NCBI GenBank assembly: GCA_035624785.1
Contig: DASPQV010000008.1
Span: 1-64,000, forward strand
From: JAJZNI01 sp035624785
GTDB taxonomy: Bacteria; Chloroflexota; Dormibacteria; Aeolococcales; Aeolococcaceae
Length of the DNA stretch: 64,000 bases
Direction of reading: 5' to 3'
Shown: piece after piece, positions 17,035 to 25,244 of the stretch
How positions within the stretch are numbered: position 1 is the stretch's first letter
Layout of the letters: each line of letters starts with the position of its first letter
The notes under the pieces: generated by a model
Databases searched by the model: none
Seen by the model: only the letters and a program-made list of their open reading frames with translations
What the model was told of the DNA's origin: nothing
Program-made: the position numbers and the translations under genes

Positions 17035-17711
17035 TCCAGGGCGGCCGGCTTGGGCTCACGCAGGGTGACGCCGGCCCAGCGGTAGAGGTAGTTGCCCGCC
17101 GACGTCACGGTGAGCAGCGCGGCCAGCCAGAGCACCCACTCGGCGACACCGGTGGGACCCACGGGGGTGTCGACCCGCAGCAGGAGCAGGAGGATGGCGA
17201 GGAACTGGGCCGCCGCCTTGGTGCGGCCCAGCTGCGAGGCGCGGATCACCCGACCCTGGACGGCCACCGAACCGCGCAGGCCCATCACGATCAGCTCGCG
17301 GCAGACGATGATCATCACCGCCCAGGGGGACGCCTGGCCGATGCTGGTGAGGGTGATGAGGACCCCGGCGACCAGCACCTTGTCGGCGGTCGTGTCCAGG
17401 AAGCTTCCGGTGGTGGTGGTCACATGCCAGCGACGGGCCAGCACTCCGTCCAGGTAATCGGTACCGGCGGCGACGGCGAAGGTCACCGCGGCGGCGATGT
17501 CCTGACCGGCCAGGGCGAGAGCGGCCACCAGCGGGGTCAGGGCGAGTCGCAGCGCCGTGGTGGTGCCGACCAGGGTGACCCGCACCCTGGAACGCGGCGG
17601 TGCTGGCGCCGGGCCCGCGCTCACCCGGGAACCGGGGGCGTTCCCGAGCTGCGGGGGCCCGAGGGGAGACGCGGGCAGCGCAGCCGCGGCCGGCGGTACT
17701 CGACGGGCCAT
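17031..17711 (-). CDS. pgsA: CDP-alcohol phosphatidyltransferase (PgsA-like)
   Basis: 226 residues with several membrane helices. The complete CDP-alcohol phosphotransferase motif is present: Asp85, Asp88-Gly89, Ala92-Arg93, Gly102, Asp106 and Asp110 (spacing D-x2-DG-x2-AR-x8-G-x3-D-x3-D). Most likely transfers glycerol-3-phosphate to CDP-diacylglycerol for phosphatidylglycerol synthesis, but inositol-phosphate or other alcohol acceptors are not excluded. The first ~43 residues are Pro/Ala/Arg-rich and absent from most homologues, so translation may start later. It neighbours plsY on the same strand, forming a phospholipid cluster. Confidence 0.9.
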   Translation of the reverse strand: MARRVPPAAAALPASPLGPPQLGNAPGSRVSAGPAPAPPRSRVRVTLVGTTTALRLALTPLVAALALAGQDIAAAVTFAVAAGTDYLDGVLARRWHVTTTTGSFLDTTADKVLVAGVLITLTSIGQASPWAVMIIVCRELIVMGLRGSVAVQGRVIRASQLGRTKAAAQFLAILLLLLRVDTPVGPTGVAEWVLWLAALLTVTSAGNYLYRWAGVTLREPKPAALE

Positions 17712-17777
17712 GTCCGAGGCAATCGTCTCATGTCCAGGCGAGGGTCAAGGGGCCGCCCCTGCCGATCAGCAGGGGTT

Positions 17778-18410
17778 TCAGGCGGTGGCGGCGGTGGGCG
17801 CGGGCTCGGCCAGGCTCACCTCGGGCTCGACGCCGCGCAACAGCCGGTTGATGTTCTCGTGGTGGCGGAGGACGACGATGGCCACGCCCGGGCCCACCAG
17901 CGCCAGGCTCGTCAGGTCGTGCCGCCGCACCGCCAGTCCGATGGCGGCCACGACCGCCGCTCCCGATCCCGTCAGCGAGAGCACCGACGTCCGGCGAGAG
18001 ACCGCCAGGGCGGCGAGGCCCGAGGCCAGGGCGACCCCGGCTGCCTCCGGGGCCATGACGATGGCGGCCCCGAATGTCGTTGCCGAGCTCTTGCCGCCGC
18101 GGAACCCGGCGAAGACCGGCCAGGAGTGCCCGACGATGGCGCCCAGGCCGGCGACGACCCCACCCGCGTTCCCGGCCAGCGCCTTGCCCAGCCGGGCCGC
18201 CGCGGCGCCCTTGGCGATGTCGAGGGCCAGGGTGGCGGCCGCTGGCCCGCGGCCCGCGGTGCGGAGCACGTTGGCCATGCCCATGCTGTGGCTTCCGTGC
18301 TCGCGGACGTCGATGCCGCGCGACAGACGGCCGGCCACGACGCCCACCGGGATCGACCCCATCGCGTAACCGAGCGCGGCGACGCTTGCGAGCCGCACGG
18401 AACGGAGCAT
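17778..18410 (-). CDS. plsY: Glycerol-3-phosphate acyltransferase PlsY-like
   Basis: 210 residues, five predicted membrane segments, the normal PlsY size. Uses acyl-phosphate to make lysophosphatidic acid. The GSIPVG start, LDIAKG (64-67 region) and GHSWPVFAGFRGGKSSAT (94 onward) motifs match PlsY well. The first active-site loop is unusual: GSHSMGMANVLR (39-50) where most homologues have GSGNxGATNxxR. Start at ATG 18410 gives the standard N-terminus; more upstream codons are non-homologous. The adjacent gpsA seen in many genomes is absent here. Confidence 0.88.
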   Translation of the reverse strand: MLRSVRLASVAALGYAMGSIPVGVVAGRLSRGIDVREHGSHSMGMANVLRTAGRGPAAATLALDIAKGAAAARLGKALAGNAGGVVAGLGAIVGHSWPVFAGFRGGKSSATTFGAAIVMAPEAAGVALASGLAALAVSRRTSVLSLTGSGAAVVAAIGLAVRRHDLTSLALVGPGVAIVVLRHHENINRLLRGVEPEVSLAEPAPTAATA

Positions 18411-18561
18411 GCGGGCCAGTGTGCCACGAAATCCGGGCACGTGTCCGTCGGGCCACCGGGGGTCGAGCCGATCTGTAGAGTGGAGGCGCCCGCCTGCGCC
18501 ACGAAGATGCCAGGCGGCCGCTGGCCACGGGCCGCCGGTCGCCCGCCACAGGGAGGTTGAG

Positions 18562-19587
18562 ATGGAGCAGCGCATTCTCGGTCACACCGGAGTCAGCGTC
18601 AGCGAGCTCTGCCTCGGGGCGATGATGTTCGGCGCCTGGGGCAATCCCGACCACGAGGAGTCGATTCGCATCGTCCACCGCGCCCTCGACGCGGGCATCA
18701 ACTTCATCGACACCGCCGACGTCTATTCCAGTGGCGAGTCCGAGGAGATCGTGGCCCGGGCCCTCGCCGACGGCCGCCGGGACCAGGTGGTGCTGGCCAC
18801 CAAGGTGAACTTCGCGATGGGCGAGGATCCCAACCAGAGGGGAAACTCGCGGCGCTGGATCATCCGCGAATGCGAGGCGAGCCTGCGCCGCTTGCACACC
18901 GACTACATCGACCTCTATCAGATCCACCGGCCCGACCCCGGCTGCGACATCGACGAGACCCTGGGCGCGCTCACCGATCTGGTGCGCAGCGGCAAGGTCC
19001 GCTACATCGGCAGCTCCACCTTCCCGCCGTCCGCCATCGTCGAGGCGCAGTGGGTGGCGGAGAAGCGGGCCAGGGAGCGCTTCGTCTGCGAGCAGCCGCC
19101 CTACTCGATGCTGGCACGCGGGGTGGAGACCGAGGTCCTGCCCACCTGCCAGCGCTATGGGATGGGGGTCATCCCGTGGAGCCCGCTGGCCGGTGGATTC
19201 CTCTCCGGCGCGTACCGTCACGGCCGGCCGCTGCCCGCCAGCACCAGAGCCGGGCGGCTGCCGCTCAGGTATGACGCGACCCTGCCTGCCAACCAGCGCA
19301 AGGTGGAAGCCGCCGACGCTCTGGCCCAGCTCGCCGAGGAGGCGGGACTGAGCCTGATCCACATGGCCATCGCCTTCGTGCTCAACCACCCCGCGGTGAC
19401 CGCGGCGATCATCGGCCCCCGGACCATGGAGCACCTGGAGAGCCAGCTGGGTGCCGCGGAGGCCAAGCTGGACGCGAGCCTCCTCGACCGCATCGACACG
19501 ATCGTGCCGCCAGGTACCAACGTCAACCCGCTGGACGCCGGCTGGGCGGCTCCGGCGCTGACCGACAGCCGGCTGCGCCGCCGCTGA
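18562..19587 (+). CDS. Aldo/keto reductase
   Basis: 341 residues, TIM barrel of the AKR superfamily. Catalytic tetrad Asp50, Tyr55, Lys81 and His122 are all present (FIDTADVYSSGESEE, LATKVN, YQIHRPDP). SPLAGGFLSGAYRHG and the C-terminal IIGPRTMEHLESQL belong to the AKR11/12-like or Kv-beta-like group that uses NADPH to reduce aldehydes and ketones. GGGAGG sits eight nucleotides upstream of the ATG. Divergent from plsY, with 151 bp between them. Confidence 0.93.
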   Translation: MEQRILGHTGVSVSELCLGAMMFGAWGNPDHEESIRIVHRALDAGINFIDTADVYSSGESEEIVARALADGRRDQVVLATKVNFAMGEDPNQRGNSRRWIIRECEASLRRLHTDYIDLYQIHRPDPGCDIDETLGALTDLVRSGKVRYIGSSTFPPSAIVEAQWVAEKRARERFVCEQPPYSMLARGVETEVLPTCQRYGMGVIPWSPLAGGFLSGAYRHGRPLPASTRAGRLPLRYDATLPANQRKVEAADALAQLAEEAGLSLIHMAIAFVLNHPAVTAAIIGPRTMEHLESQLGAAEAKLDASLLDRIDTIVPPGTNVNPLDAGWAAPALTDSRLRRR

Positions 19588-19702
19588 GAAGCCGTCCCCC
19601 GCGGCGCGGCGGTGGCCGGGCTTCTCACTGGCCCAGCTCGCCGGGCAGCTGGAGGCTCAGGGCGGGCGGCCGGAGCATCCGCTACACTCGACCCGGACCC
19701 GT

Positions 19703-19776
19703 CGGGGAGTAGCTCAGGTGGTTAGAGTACTGGTCTGGGGGACCAGGGGTCCGCGGTTCGAGTCCGCGCTCCCCGA
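19703..19776 (+). tRNA. tRNA-Pro (anticodon GGG)
   Basis: 74 nt: acceptor CGGGGAG/CTCCCCG with discriminator A, D arm AGCTCAGGTGGTTAGAGT, anticodon stem CTGGT/ACCAG closing loop CTGGGGG (U33, anticodon GGG), T arm GCGGTTCGAGTCCGC. CCA is not encoded, unlike the two serine tRNAs. A TACACT -10-like box lies at 19683-19688. Confidence 0.95.
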
Positions 19777-19917
19777 CGTCACCTCATAAGGATTCGTACA
19801 GTCCCGTCTGGCCGCTACGCTGCTCTCCGTTCTGAGCCAGGCGTCGATGACCTACGGCGGCTCGGTAAGCGAGGCCGCGACCACCGCGTTGCACGGCCAT
19901 GAAGGGAGGTGGCCGGG

Positions 19918-21162
19918 TTGCCTGACGAGCTGAACGGGGCTCGAACGCCGCGGTGGCGGCTCCCGACTCGGGCTCGCTCAGCGATGCTGGGTACGGCTGT
20001 TTTCACCGCCGTTGCTGTGCTTCTGGGTCTGCTGATCGGGCTCGGGCAGAGCACCCCGCCGCCGCGGTCAGCGGACGTCCCACCCAGCCGCAGCGGCACA
20101 GCCACAGCCGCTGCCACCACCACTGCGGTGGGCACCCCAACGGCTCCGTACACGTGGATCTCGACCCCCTATCCGGGCAAGCCGCCGGCGCCTCCCTGGA
20201 CACCTCCAGCGACCGCCCAGGTGGTGTCAACGATCACCGCTTCCCCTCCGCTCATCGTCTCATACGACTACACGCAGGCGATGACCGCCGCGTCGCCGGT
20301 GCGGTACATCGCCCGCAACTACCAGGGGCAGGTTGTCGGCACCATCAGCATCGACCAGAGCGCTCAGGCAGCTGGGGTGCTGGTTTCGCCTGACGGCTCC
20401 AAGCTCCTCATCGGGGACCTCGCCTACGACATCCACGGTCACCAGCTGGCGAATCTCTACTCGGCGACATACGCGGACGCGCTTGCCCAGCCGATCTGGG
20501 CCGACGACTCGGACCACGTCTGCGGCATCGCGTCAGGCAACTCGACCGGGGCCGTGGAGGGTGCTCTGCTGGAGTTCGCGGCATCAGGAGGCATCCGTAC
20601 CGTCGCGCAACTCGGTCCCCTCAATGGTGCGGGCACCGGGTGGTCGGTGCTGGCGTGCAGCCCAACGTCTGATCGCGCTGTCGTGTGGCAGAACGACGGC
20701 TCCCAGAGCGAGATGCTGGTCATGCGCCTCTCCACCGGTCAACTCCTGGCGAGCTACGCTGGCGCTGCGCCCGATCTCGGCTCGGGAGCGGCGAGCCACG
20801 ACGGAACCCTGGTGGCGATCAACGGCGCACAGGGCATCACCATCCTCGACACCGTCACGGGGAGGCAGGTCGCGACCGTCACCAGGTGGGGGGAAACGAT
20901 GGGCTACCCGTTCATCGCCAACGCACTGGGGTTCTCGTGGGACGGAAGCCGTCTGCTCCTCGAGAGCGACATTGCGAAGGGAGGTCCGCGCTGGATCGTG
21001 GCCTGGTCTACGAACATGGACCTGGTGACCAGTCAGGGCATGAGCCTCGCGGACGTCGTCCCGCTCACCAACGGAGCGACCATGTACATCCAGGACCCGG
21101 TACCTTCATTCACCGCGTACCTGCTGCAGAACAACGGGGCCATCCACGCGATCTCGGGTTGA
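19918..21162 (+). CDS. Membrane-anchored extracellular beta-propeller-like protein
   Basis: About 414 residues. A short basic cytoplasmic head (RTPRWRLPTRARSA), one membrane helix (about 24-44: LGTAVFTAVAVLLGLLIGLG), a Pro/Thr/Ala-rich linker, then a beta-rich ectodomain with recurring blade-like phrases (SPDGSKLLIG, RLSTGQLLASYAG, TILDTVTGRQVATVT, FSWDGSRLLLES) as in WD40/TolB-type propellers. TTG 19918 is preferred because GGAGG lies eight nucleotides upstream; GTG 19909 would sit on that site. It resembles in layout the protein encoded after the ECF sigma factor at 33.6 kb and is followed by a sigma-factor remnant. Function unknown; sensing or anti-sigma-type role is an inference. Confidence 0.75.
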   Translation: MPDELNGARTPRWRLPTRARSAMLGTAVFTAVAVLLGLLIGLGQSTPPPRSADVPPSRSGTATAAATTTAVGTPTAPYTWISTPYPGKPPAPPWTPPATAQVVSTITASPPLIVSYDYTQAMTAASPVRYIARNYQGQVVGTISIDQSAQAAGVLVSPDGSKLLIGDLAYDIHGHQLANLYSATYADALAQPIWADDSDHVCGIASGNSTGAVEGALLEFAASGGIRTVAQLGPLNGAGTGWSVLACSPTSDRAVVWQNDGSQSEMLVMRLSTGQLLASYAGAAPDLGSGAASHDGTLVAINGAQGITILDTVTGRQVATVTRWGETMGYPFIANALGFSWDGSRLLLESDIAKGGPRWIVAWSTNMDLVTSQGMSLADVVPLTNGATMYIQDPVPSFTAYLLQNNGAIHAISG

Positions 21163-21240
21163 GGCGTCGCGCTGCTGCGCCGGTTGCGCCCCCGAGCTCC
21201 CGGCGAGCGCCGATGAGCCGCACGTGCTGAGCCGCCCCCG

Positions 21241-21499
21241 CCCCGCCCGGGTGCTGGTCGAGCATCTCCCGAGAAGGCCGAGGCCGCGGGCCTGGTCATC
21301 GTCGACGCTCTGGCGGCCGACCCGCCGCGGGTGCGCTGGCCGCAGCTGGACAGCGCCCGGGCCGGCCTGCTGGTCCACCTGGGTCGCGCCGCTGAGGCGG
21401 TCGCCGCGTCTCAGCTGGCCGCTGGACCTGGAGCCGCCCCCCGAGAGGCGCGCCTTCGTCCGCCGCTGGCTCAGCCAGTTGCGGACCCCGGAGGGATAG
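21241..21499 (+). pseudogene. Remnant of the C-terminal domain of an RNA polymerase sigma factor
   Basis: Two adjoining frames together read like the TPR-like tail of DUF6596-type ECF sigma factors. The first frame gives DALAADPPRVRWPQLDSARA and GLLVHLGRAAEAVAASQLA. After a frameshift near 21420 the second frame gives LDLEPPPERRAFVRRWLSQL then a stop. No sigma region 2 or 4 precedes it; the sequence upstream is the end of the propeller gene. So this is the decayed 3' end of a sigma factor gene. Confidence 0.6.
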
Positions 21500-21578
21500 A
21501 GCCGCGCCCGGGGTGGGCCAGCCGATCTGCGAGAATCGGAGCGCGTTCTTCATCCGTCCGCCCGAGGTCCTGCAAGCG

Positions 21579-21776
21579 GTGGCCGTCCTCGACCCCTGTG
21601 ACAACTGCGGGCGCAAGACGCCCATCTACCGGCTGGCCGCGGTCATCCTCGACGGCCGGATCGCCCGGATCTGCCCGCTGTGCGCCTCGACCGAGAAGGA
21701 GCGGATCGGCGTGCCCTTCGCTCCGCGGCCCGATCAGGGAGCGATCCAGCCGAGCACCGCTCGCGACGTCTGGTGA
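21579..21776 (+). CDS. Small zinc-ribbon-like protein
   Basis: 65 residues from GTG 21579 (an upstream GTG at 21513 would add 22 residues). Two CxxC knuckles, DPCDNCGRKT and RICPLCAST, 25 residues apart, suggest a zinc ribbon. The remainder (TEKERIGVPFAPRP...) shows nothing else. Its TGA overlaps the pyrF GTG, so it is translationally coupled to pyrF. Family not recognised. Confidence 0.6.
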   Translation: MAVLDPCDNCGRKTPIYRLAAVILDGRIARICPLCASTEKERIGVPFAPRPDQGAIQPSTARDVW

Positions 21777-22567
21777 GCCGAGAGCCGTTCTCCGCCCGGC
21801 TCGCCGCCCTGAGCCTCGAGGTCGGCTCGCTCCTCTGCCTGGGGCTGGACCCGGCCGGCTTCGACGACCCCGCGGACGCGGAGCGCTTCTGCCTCCGGGT
21901 CCTGGAGGCCACGCTGCCTCAGGTCGTCGCCGTCAAGCCCAATCTGGCCTTTTTCGAGCGGCTGGGGTCAGCCGGCCTGGCGGTGCTGGAGCGGGTGCGC
22001 AAGCGGGTGCCCGGTGACCGCCTGGTGATCATCGACGGCAAGCGCGGCGACGTGGGGAGCACGGCCAAGGCGTACGCCGAGGCCCTCTTCGACCGCTGGG
22101 GCGCCGACGCCGTGACCGTGAACCCCCTGGGTGGTGAGGACGCGGTCGCTCCCTTCCTGGCCCGTCCCGGCACCGCGGCTCTCATCTGGGCGCGGGGAAG
22201 CAACCCCGGCGCCCGCGATCTGATGGAGGTGCCGCTCGCCGACGGGCGGCCTCTCTACGCCCGGATCGTGGAGCTGGGGCAGCGCTGGGCAGGACCGGCG
22301 GAGGTCGGTTTCGTGGTCGGCGCCACCGCCCCGCCGGCCGTCTCGGAGGTCCGCGCGATGGCGCCGGGCGCCCCGCTGCTGCTTCCCGGTGTCGGCGCTC
22401 AGGGAGGTGACCTCGAGGCGTCGGTCGCTGCCGGGCTCGATGCCCGGGGTGCCGGCGTCATCGTCGCCGTCTCCCGCGGGATCGCCGGCTCCCCCGATCC
22501 CGGAGCGGCCGCCACGGAGTTGCGCTTGCGGATCGAAGCGGTCAGGGCGGCGGCGCCGAAGCCGTGA
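21773..22567 (+). CDS. pyrF: Orotidine 5'-phosphate decarboxylase, type 2
   Basis: 264 residues. Converts OMP to UMP, the last step of de novo pyrimidine synthesis. LCLGLDP near the N-terminus, VKPNLAFFE and the catalytic DGKRGDVGSTA motif (Asp88, Lys90, Asp93, Thr97) are present, and LLLPGVGAQGGD binds the phosphate. Length and motif spacing fit the longer type 2 group common in actinobacteria. Starts GTG overlapping the preceding stop; stop overlaps the next GTG start. No other pyr genes are nearby. Confidence 0.95.
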   Translation: MSREPFSARLAALSLEVGSLLCLGLDPAGFDDPADAERFCLRVLEATLPQVVAVKPNLAFFERLGSAGLAVLERVRKRVPGDRLVIIDGKRGDVGSTAKAYAEALFDRWGADAVTVNPLGGEDAVAPFLARPGTAALIWARGSNPGARDLMEVPLADGRPLYARIVELGQRWAGPAEVGFVVGATAPPAVSEVRAMAPGAPLLLPGVGAQGGDLEASVAAGLDARGAGVIVAVSRGIAGSPDPGAAATELRLRIEAVRAAAPKP

Positions 22568-22836
22568 GCGTGAGCGTCAGTGCGGTCATCGAGCGCCACA
22601 TCATCGACAGCATGCTGCTGCCCCGGGTGATGGACACCATGTGCGCGTCCATGCTCCACGCCATCGCCGCCGGGAACCTCCCGCCCGGCGCCACCAAGGC
22701 GGTCTGCGTCGACATCAACCCGGCGGTGGTTGCCAAGCTCGCCGACCGCGGATCGTCGCAGACTCTCGGGCTGGTGACCGATTTGGAATCCTTCCTGCGC
22801 GAGCTGAGTGAGGCCCTCACGGTGGCCCCGTCATGA
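22564..22836 (+). CDS. Hypothetical protein coupled between pyrF and the deacetylase gene
   Basis: 90 residues, GTG start in a four-base GTGA overlap with pyrF, and its own stop overlaps the next gene start (ATGA). Mixed alpha/beta composition (IERHIIDSMLLPRVMDTMCA, TKAVCVDINPAVVAKLADRG), no signal peptide, no known motif. The double overlap and the codon use argue that it is a real gene. Function unknown. Confidence 0.65.
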   Translation: MSVSVSAVIERHIIDSMLLPRVMDTMCASMLHAIAAGNLPPGATKAVCVDINPAVVAKLADRGSSQTLGLVTDLESFLRELSEALTVAPS

Positions 22837-23804
22837 GCGTTGACGGCCGGGTCCCCCTGACCTGGGTGTCGACCGGGCCAGCCTCGGAGCACGAGGTGCC
22901 CGGCCATCCCGAGCGCCCCGACCGGGTCTCGGCGATCCTGGGGCACCTGGCTTCCGATCCGGCCCTGGCGGCGCTGCCGCGGCTGGAGATCGCCGACGTG
23001 GAGGAGAGCACGCTCCACCTCGCTCACACCGCGGAGCACGTTGCCAGCCTGAGGGCGCTGGGCCAGCGGGGCGGCGGGTGGGTCGATCCCGACACCTACT
23101 GCGGCCGCTTCTCCTACGCCGCCGCGCTGCGCTCGGTCGGCGCGGCCCTGGCGGCCGCGGACGCGGTGATCGCCGGCAGGGCCATCCACGCCTTCTCGCT
23201 GAGCCGCCCCCCCGGACACCACGCCACCACCCGGGCGGCGATGGGCTTCTGCCTGCTCAACAACGTGGCGATCGCGGCCCGGTGGGCCCGCCGGCGGGGG
23301 GTGTCGAAGCTGGCCATCGTCGACATCGACGTGCACCACGGCAATGGCACCGAGGAGATCTTCTGGGAGGATCCCTCGGTCCTCTACACGTCGCTGCACC
23401 AGTGGCCGCTCTACCCGGGCACGGGCGCGGCATCGGACCGGGGAGGCGTCACCGCCCCCGGGCTGACCGTCAACGTCCCGGTGCCGCCGGGGACCACCGG
23501 TGAGCAGTGGCTCGAGAAGTTCGACGCGATGGTGCTCCCGGCGATCTCCAGCTTCGCTCCCGAGCTCCTGCTGGTGAGTGCGGGTTTCGACGGCCACGCG
23601 GCTGACCCGCTGGCCTCCCTGCTGCTCACCGAGCCGACCTATGCGGCGGTGGCCGGGAGGCTGGACGCCGTCTGCGTGGAGCGGGGGATCGGCGCCGTCT
23701 GGCTGCTGGAGGGCGGCTACGACCTCAGGGCTCTGGCGGAATCGGTGGGCGCCACCCTCCACGCCCTGGTCGGGCGATACCCATCCGGGGGAGGCGTCGT
23801 TTAA
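22833..23804 (+). CDS. Histone deacetylase superfamily hydrolase (AcuC/class II-like)
   Basis: 323 residues, complete arginase/deacetylase fold. Charge-relay His pair in RPPGHHA (129-130), GFCLLNNVAIAA, zinc ligands Asp166 and His168 in IVDIDVHHGNGTE and the Asp of SAGFDGHAADPL, and the LEGGYD C-terminal motif. In bacteria such enzymes deacetylate acetyl-lysine proteins (for example acetyl-CoA synthetase), acetylpolyamines or other amides; the target here is not known. Coupled by a four-base overlap to the gene before it. A leaderless-type promoter for the next gene overlaps its stop codon. Confidence 0.92.
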   Translation: MSVDGRVPLTWVSTGPASEHEVPGHPERPDRVSAILGHLASDPALAALPRLEIADVEESTLHLAHTAEHVASLRALGQRGGGWVDPDTYCGRFSYAAALRSVGAALAAADAVIAGRAIHAFSLSRPPGHHATTRAAMGFCLLNNVAIAARWARRRGVSKLAIVDIDVHHGNGTEEIFWEDPSVLYTSLHQWPLYPGTGAASDRGGVTAPGLTVNVPVPPGTTGEQWLEKFDAMVLPAISSFAPELLLVSAGFDGHAADPLASLLLTEPTYAAVAGRLDAVCVERGIGAVWLLEGGYDLRALAESVGATLHALVGRYPSGGGVV

Positions 23805-23807
23805 CGT
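23802..23807 (+). promoter_or_regulatory. -10 element giving a leaderless lipoprotein mRNA
   Basis: TAACGT, whose first bases are the stop codon of the deacetylase gene, is followed six nucleotides later by the ATG at 23814. The geometry equals that before the M20 peptidase. Confidence 0.35.
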
Positions 23808-23813
23808 CTGACC

Positions 23814-24731
23814 ATGGCTCCCAGGATCCGCACTCGCCGGCTGGCAGGGGTCGCCATCGCCGTCTGCACCCTGGCCCTGGGCGGGTGCAGCCTGGCCTCA
23901 TCGTCGCCCAGCCCGACTGTCTCGAAAGCCACTCCCACGCCGTTGGGCACCTCCGCGACCCCGGCCAATGGTTCGCCGCTGGCATCCCCCACGCCGACGC
24001 CGCAGACCAGCGGGGTGCGCACCGTCCTGGTCCAGGACGGGCTCCGGATCCACAGCGCTCCGTCGCTGACCGCCCAGGTGCTGGGAACGGTGACCTGGGG
24101 CAACACCCTCACGGTCACCGGTTACAGCACCACCGGGGGGCCGTGGCCCGGCTCGTCGACCCCCGGCGCCTGGTACCACGTCCAGGGCGCCACCACCACG
24201 GGATGGGTGATCGCCGACCCCAGCTACACCGCCGAGGGCACCCTGAACTCCATTGACTTCGCGGACAAGCACATCGACGGCGTCCTCTTCCCGTCGGACT
24301 GGACCTACGCCGACGATCCCGGTGAGGTGGTCTTCGAGCCGCAGAGCGGGACCGACCTGCCCACCCTGACCCTTCGAATCGCCCCCACCCTGTCGGCGCT
24401 GGGCGCGGCGGGACTGTCCGGGTACTCGCCGGTGTCGAGCAATGCCAAGGAGGTGGTGTGCGGCTACACCGGCACCGAGGTGGACTACGCCTCGACCTCG
24501 GGGGCGGCCGCGCAGTCGGTCACCGACGCCGGGGGCGCCAAGGTGACCCGCCTCCAGCACTTCGCCCAGTTCCGGGCCACCCTGTCGGACCAGGTGGCCA
24601 TCGACATCGAGATGAACTACTCGACCACCGCCCAGTACGCCGTCTTCCAGAACCTGCTCAACAGCATCAAATACCCGTTCCCGCTGTGCGAAGCCGCTCC
24701 CAGCCCGAGCCCGAGCCCCACGCCGCGCTGA
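23814..24731 (+). CDS. Secreted lipoprotein with SH3b-like domain
   Basis: 305 residues. Signal peptide ending in lipobox ALGGC (Cys25), Ser/Thr/Pro linker to about residue 65, then an SH3b-type module (about 68-140: VLVQDGLRIHSAPSLTAQVL...GAWYHVQGATTTGWVIAD) and a C-terminal beta domain (about 145-290) with two cysteines, ending in a SPSPSP tail. SH3b domains bind peptidoglycan or surface polymers. The C-terminal domain is not recognised. Expected location: outer face of the cytoplasmic membrane. Confidence 0.82.
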   Translation: MAPRIRTRRLAGVAIAVCTLALGGCSLASSSPSPTVSKATPTPLGTSATPANGSPLASPTPTPQTSGVRTVLVQDGLRIHSAPSLTAQVLGTVTWGNTLTVTGYSTTGGPWPGSSTPGAWYHVQGATTTGWVIADPSYTAEGTLNSIDFADKHIDGVLFPSDWTYADDPGEVVFEPQSGTDLPTLTLRIAPTLSALGAAGLSGYSPVSSNAKEVVCGYTGTEVDYASTSGAAAQSVTDAGGAKVTRLQHFAQFRATLSDQVAIDIEMNYSTTAQYAVFQNLLNSIKYPFPLCEAAPSPSPSPTPR

Positions 24732-24821
24732 GACCGCGCCGCCAGCCGGGCGTCCTCGCCTGCATGCGCGCCCGGCGGTTCGCAGCGTCGAGATCCACCG
24801 TCGGTCCCGTGGCTGACTGAG

Positions 24822-25229
24822 ATGCCGATGCGCACCGAGGTCCTTGACGTCGACATGAGCCGGGATCGGATCGTGGACATCACCGACGAGGTCGTCGAGT
24901 TCGTCCGCTGGAGCGAGGCCGGGCTGCTCAACGTCTTCGCTCCCCATGCCACCGCCGGGCTCGCCATCATGGAGACCGAGTCCGGATCGGAATCCGATCT
25001 CATCGAGGCGCTGGCCCGGCTCCTGCCCCGGGACGACCGATACCGGCACCACCATGGCAGTCCGGGGCACGGCGCCGACCACCTCCTGCCGGTGCTGGTG
25101 TCGCCGTCGCTGACCGTGCCGGTGGAAGGCGGCCGGATGCTGCTCGGCAGCTGGCAGCGCATCGTCCTGATCAGCCTCAACCGGGACAACCCCCGCCGGC
25201 GGGTCCGCCTGGCCCTGCTCGAGGGGTGA
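24822..25229 (+). CDS. YjbQ/UPF0047 family protein
   Basis: 135 residues, full length for the family. Signatures: NVFAPHATAGLAIMETESG, the HGADHLLPVLVSPSLTVPV segment and GRMLLGSWQRIVLISLNRD near the C-terminus. Some members are reported to have weak thiamine-phosphate synthase activity; physiological role is otherwise unclear. A second ATG two codons in is equally good. Converges with the M50 protease gene, only 15 bp apart. Confidence 0.92.
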   Translation: MPMRTEVLDVDMSRDRIVDITDEVVEFVRWSEAGLLNVFAPHATAGLAIMETESGSESDLIEALARLLPRDDRYRHHHGSPGHGADHLLPVLVSPSLTVPVEGGRMLLGSWQRIVLISLNRDNPRRRVRLALLEG

Positions 25230-25244
25230 TCGGGTGCTCGGGGC

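Noticed and set aside
14797..17085. Long plus-strand ORF (762 residues)
   Set aside because: It overlaps the real der gene in another frame and the minus-strand epimerase; low complexity throughout.
19703..19776. tRNA-Pro as an integration site for the propeller/sigma region
   Set aside because: I looked for a second copy of the tRNA 3' end downstream and saw none; no integrase is adjacent.
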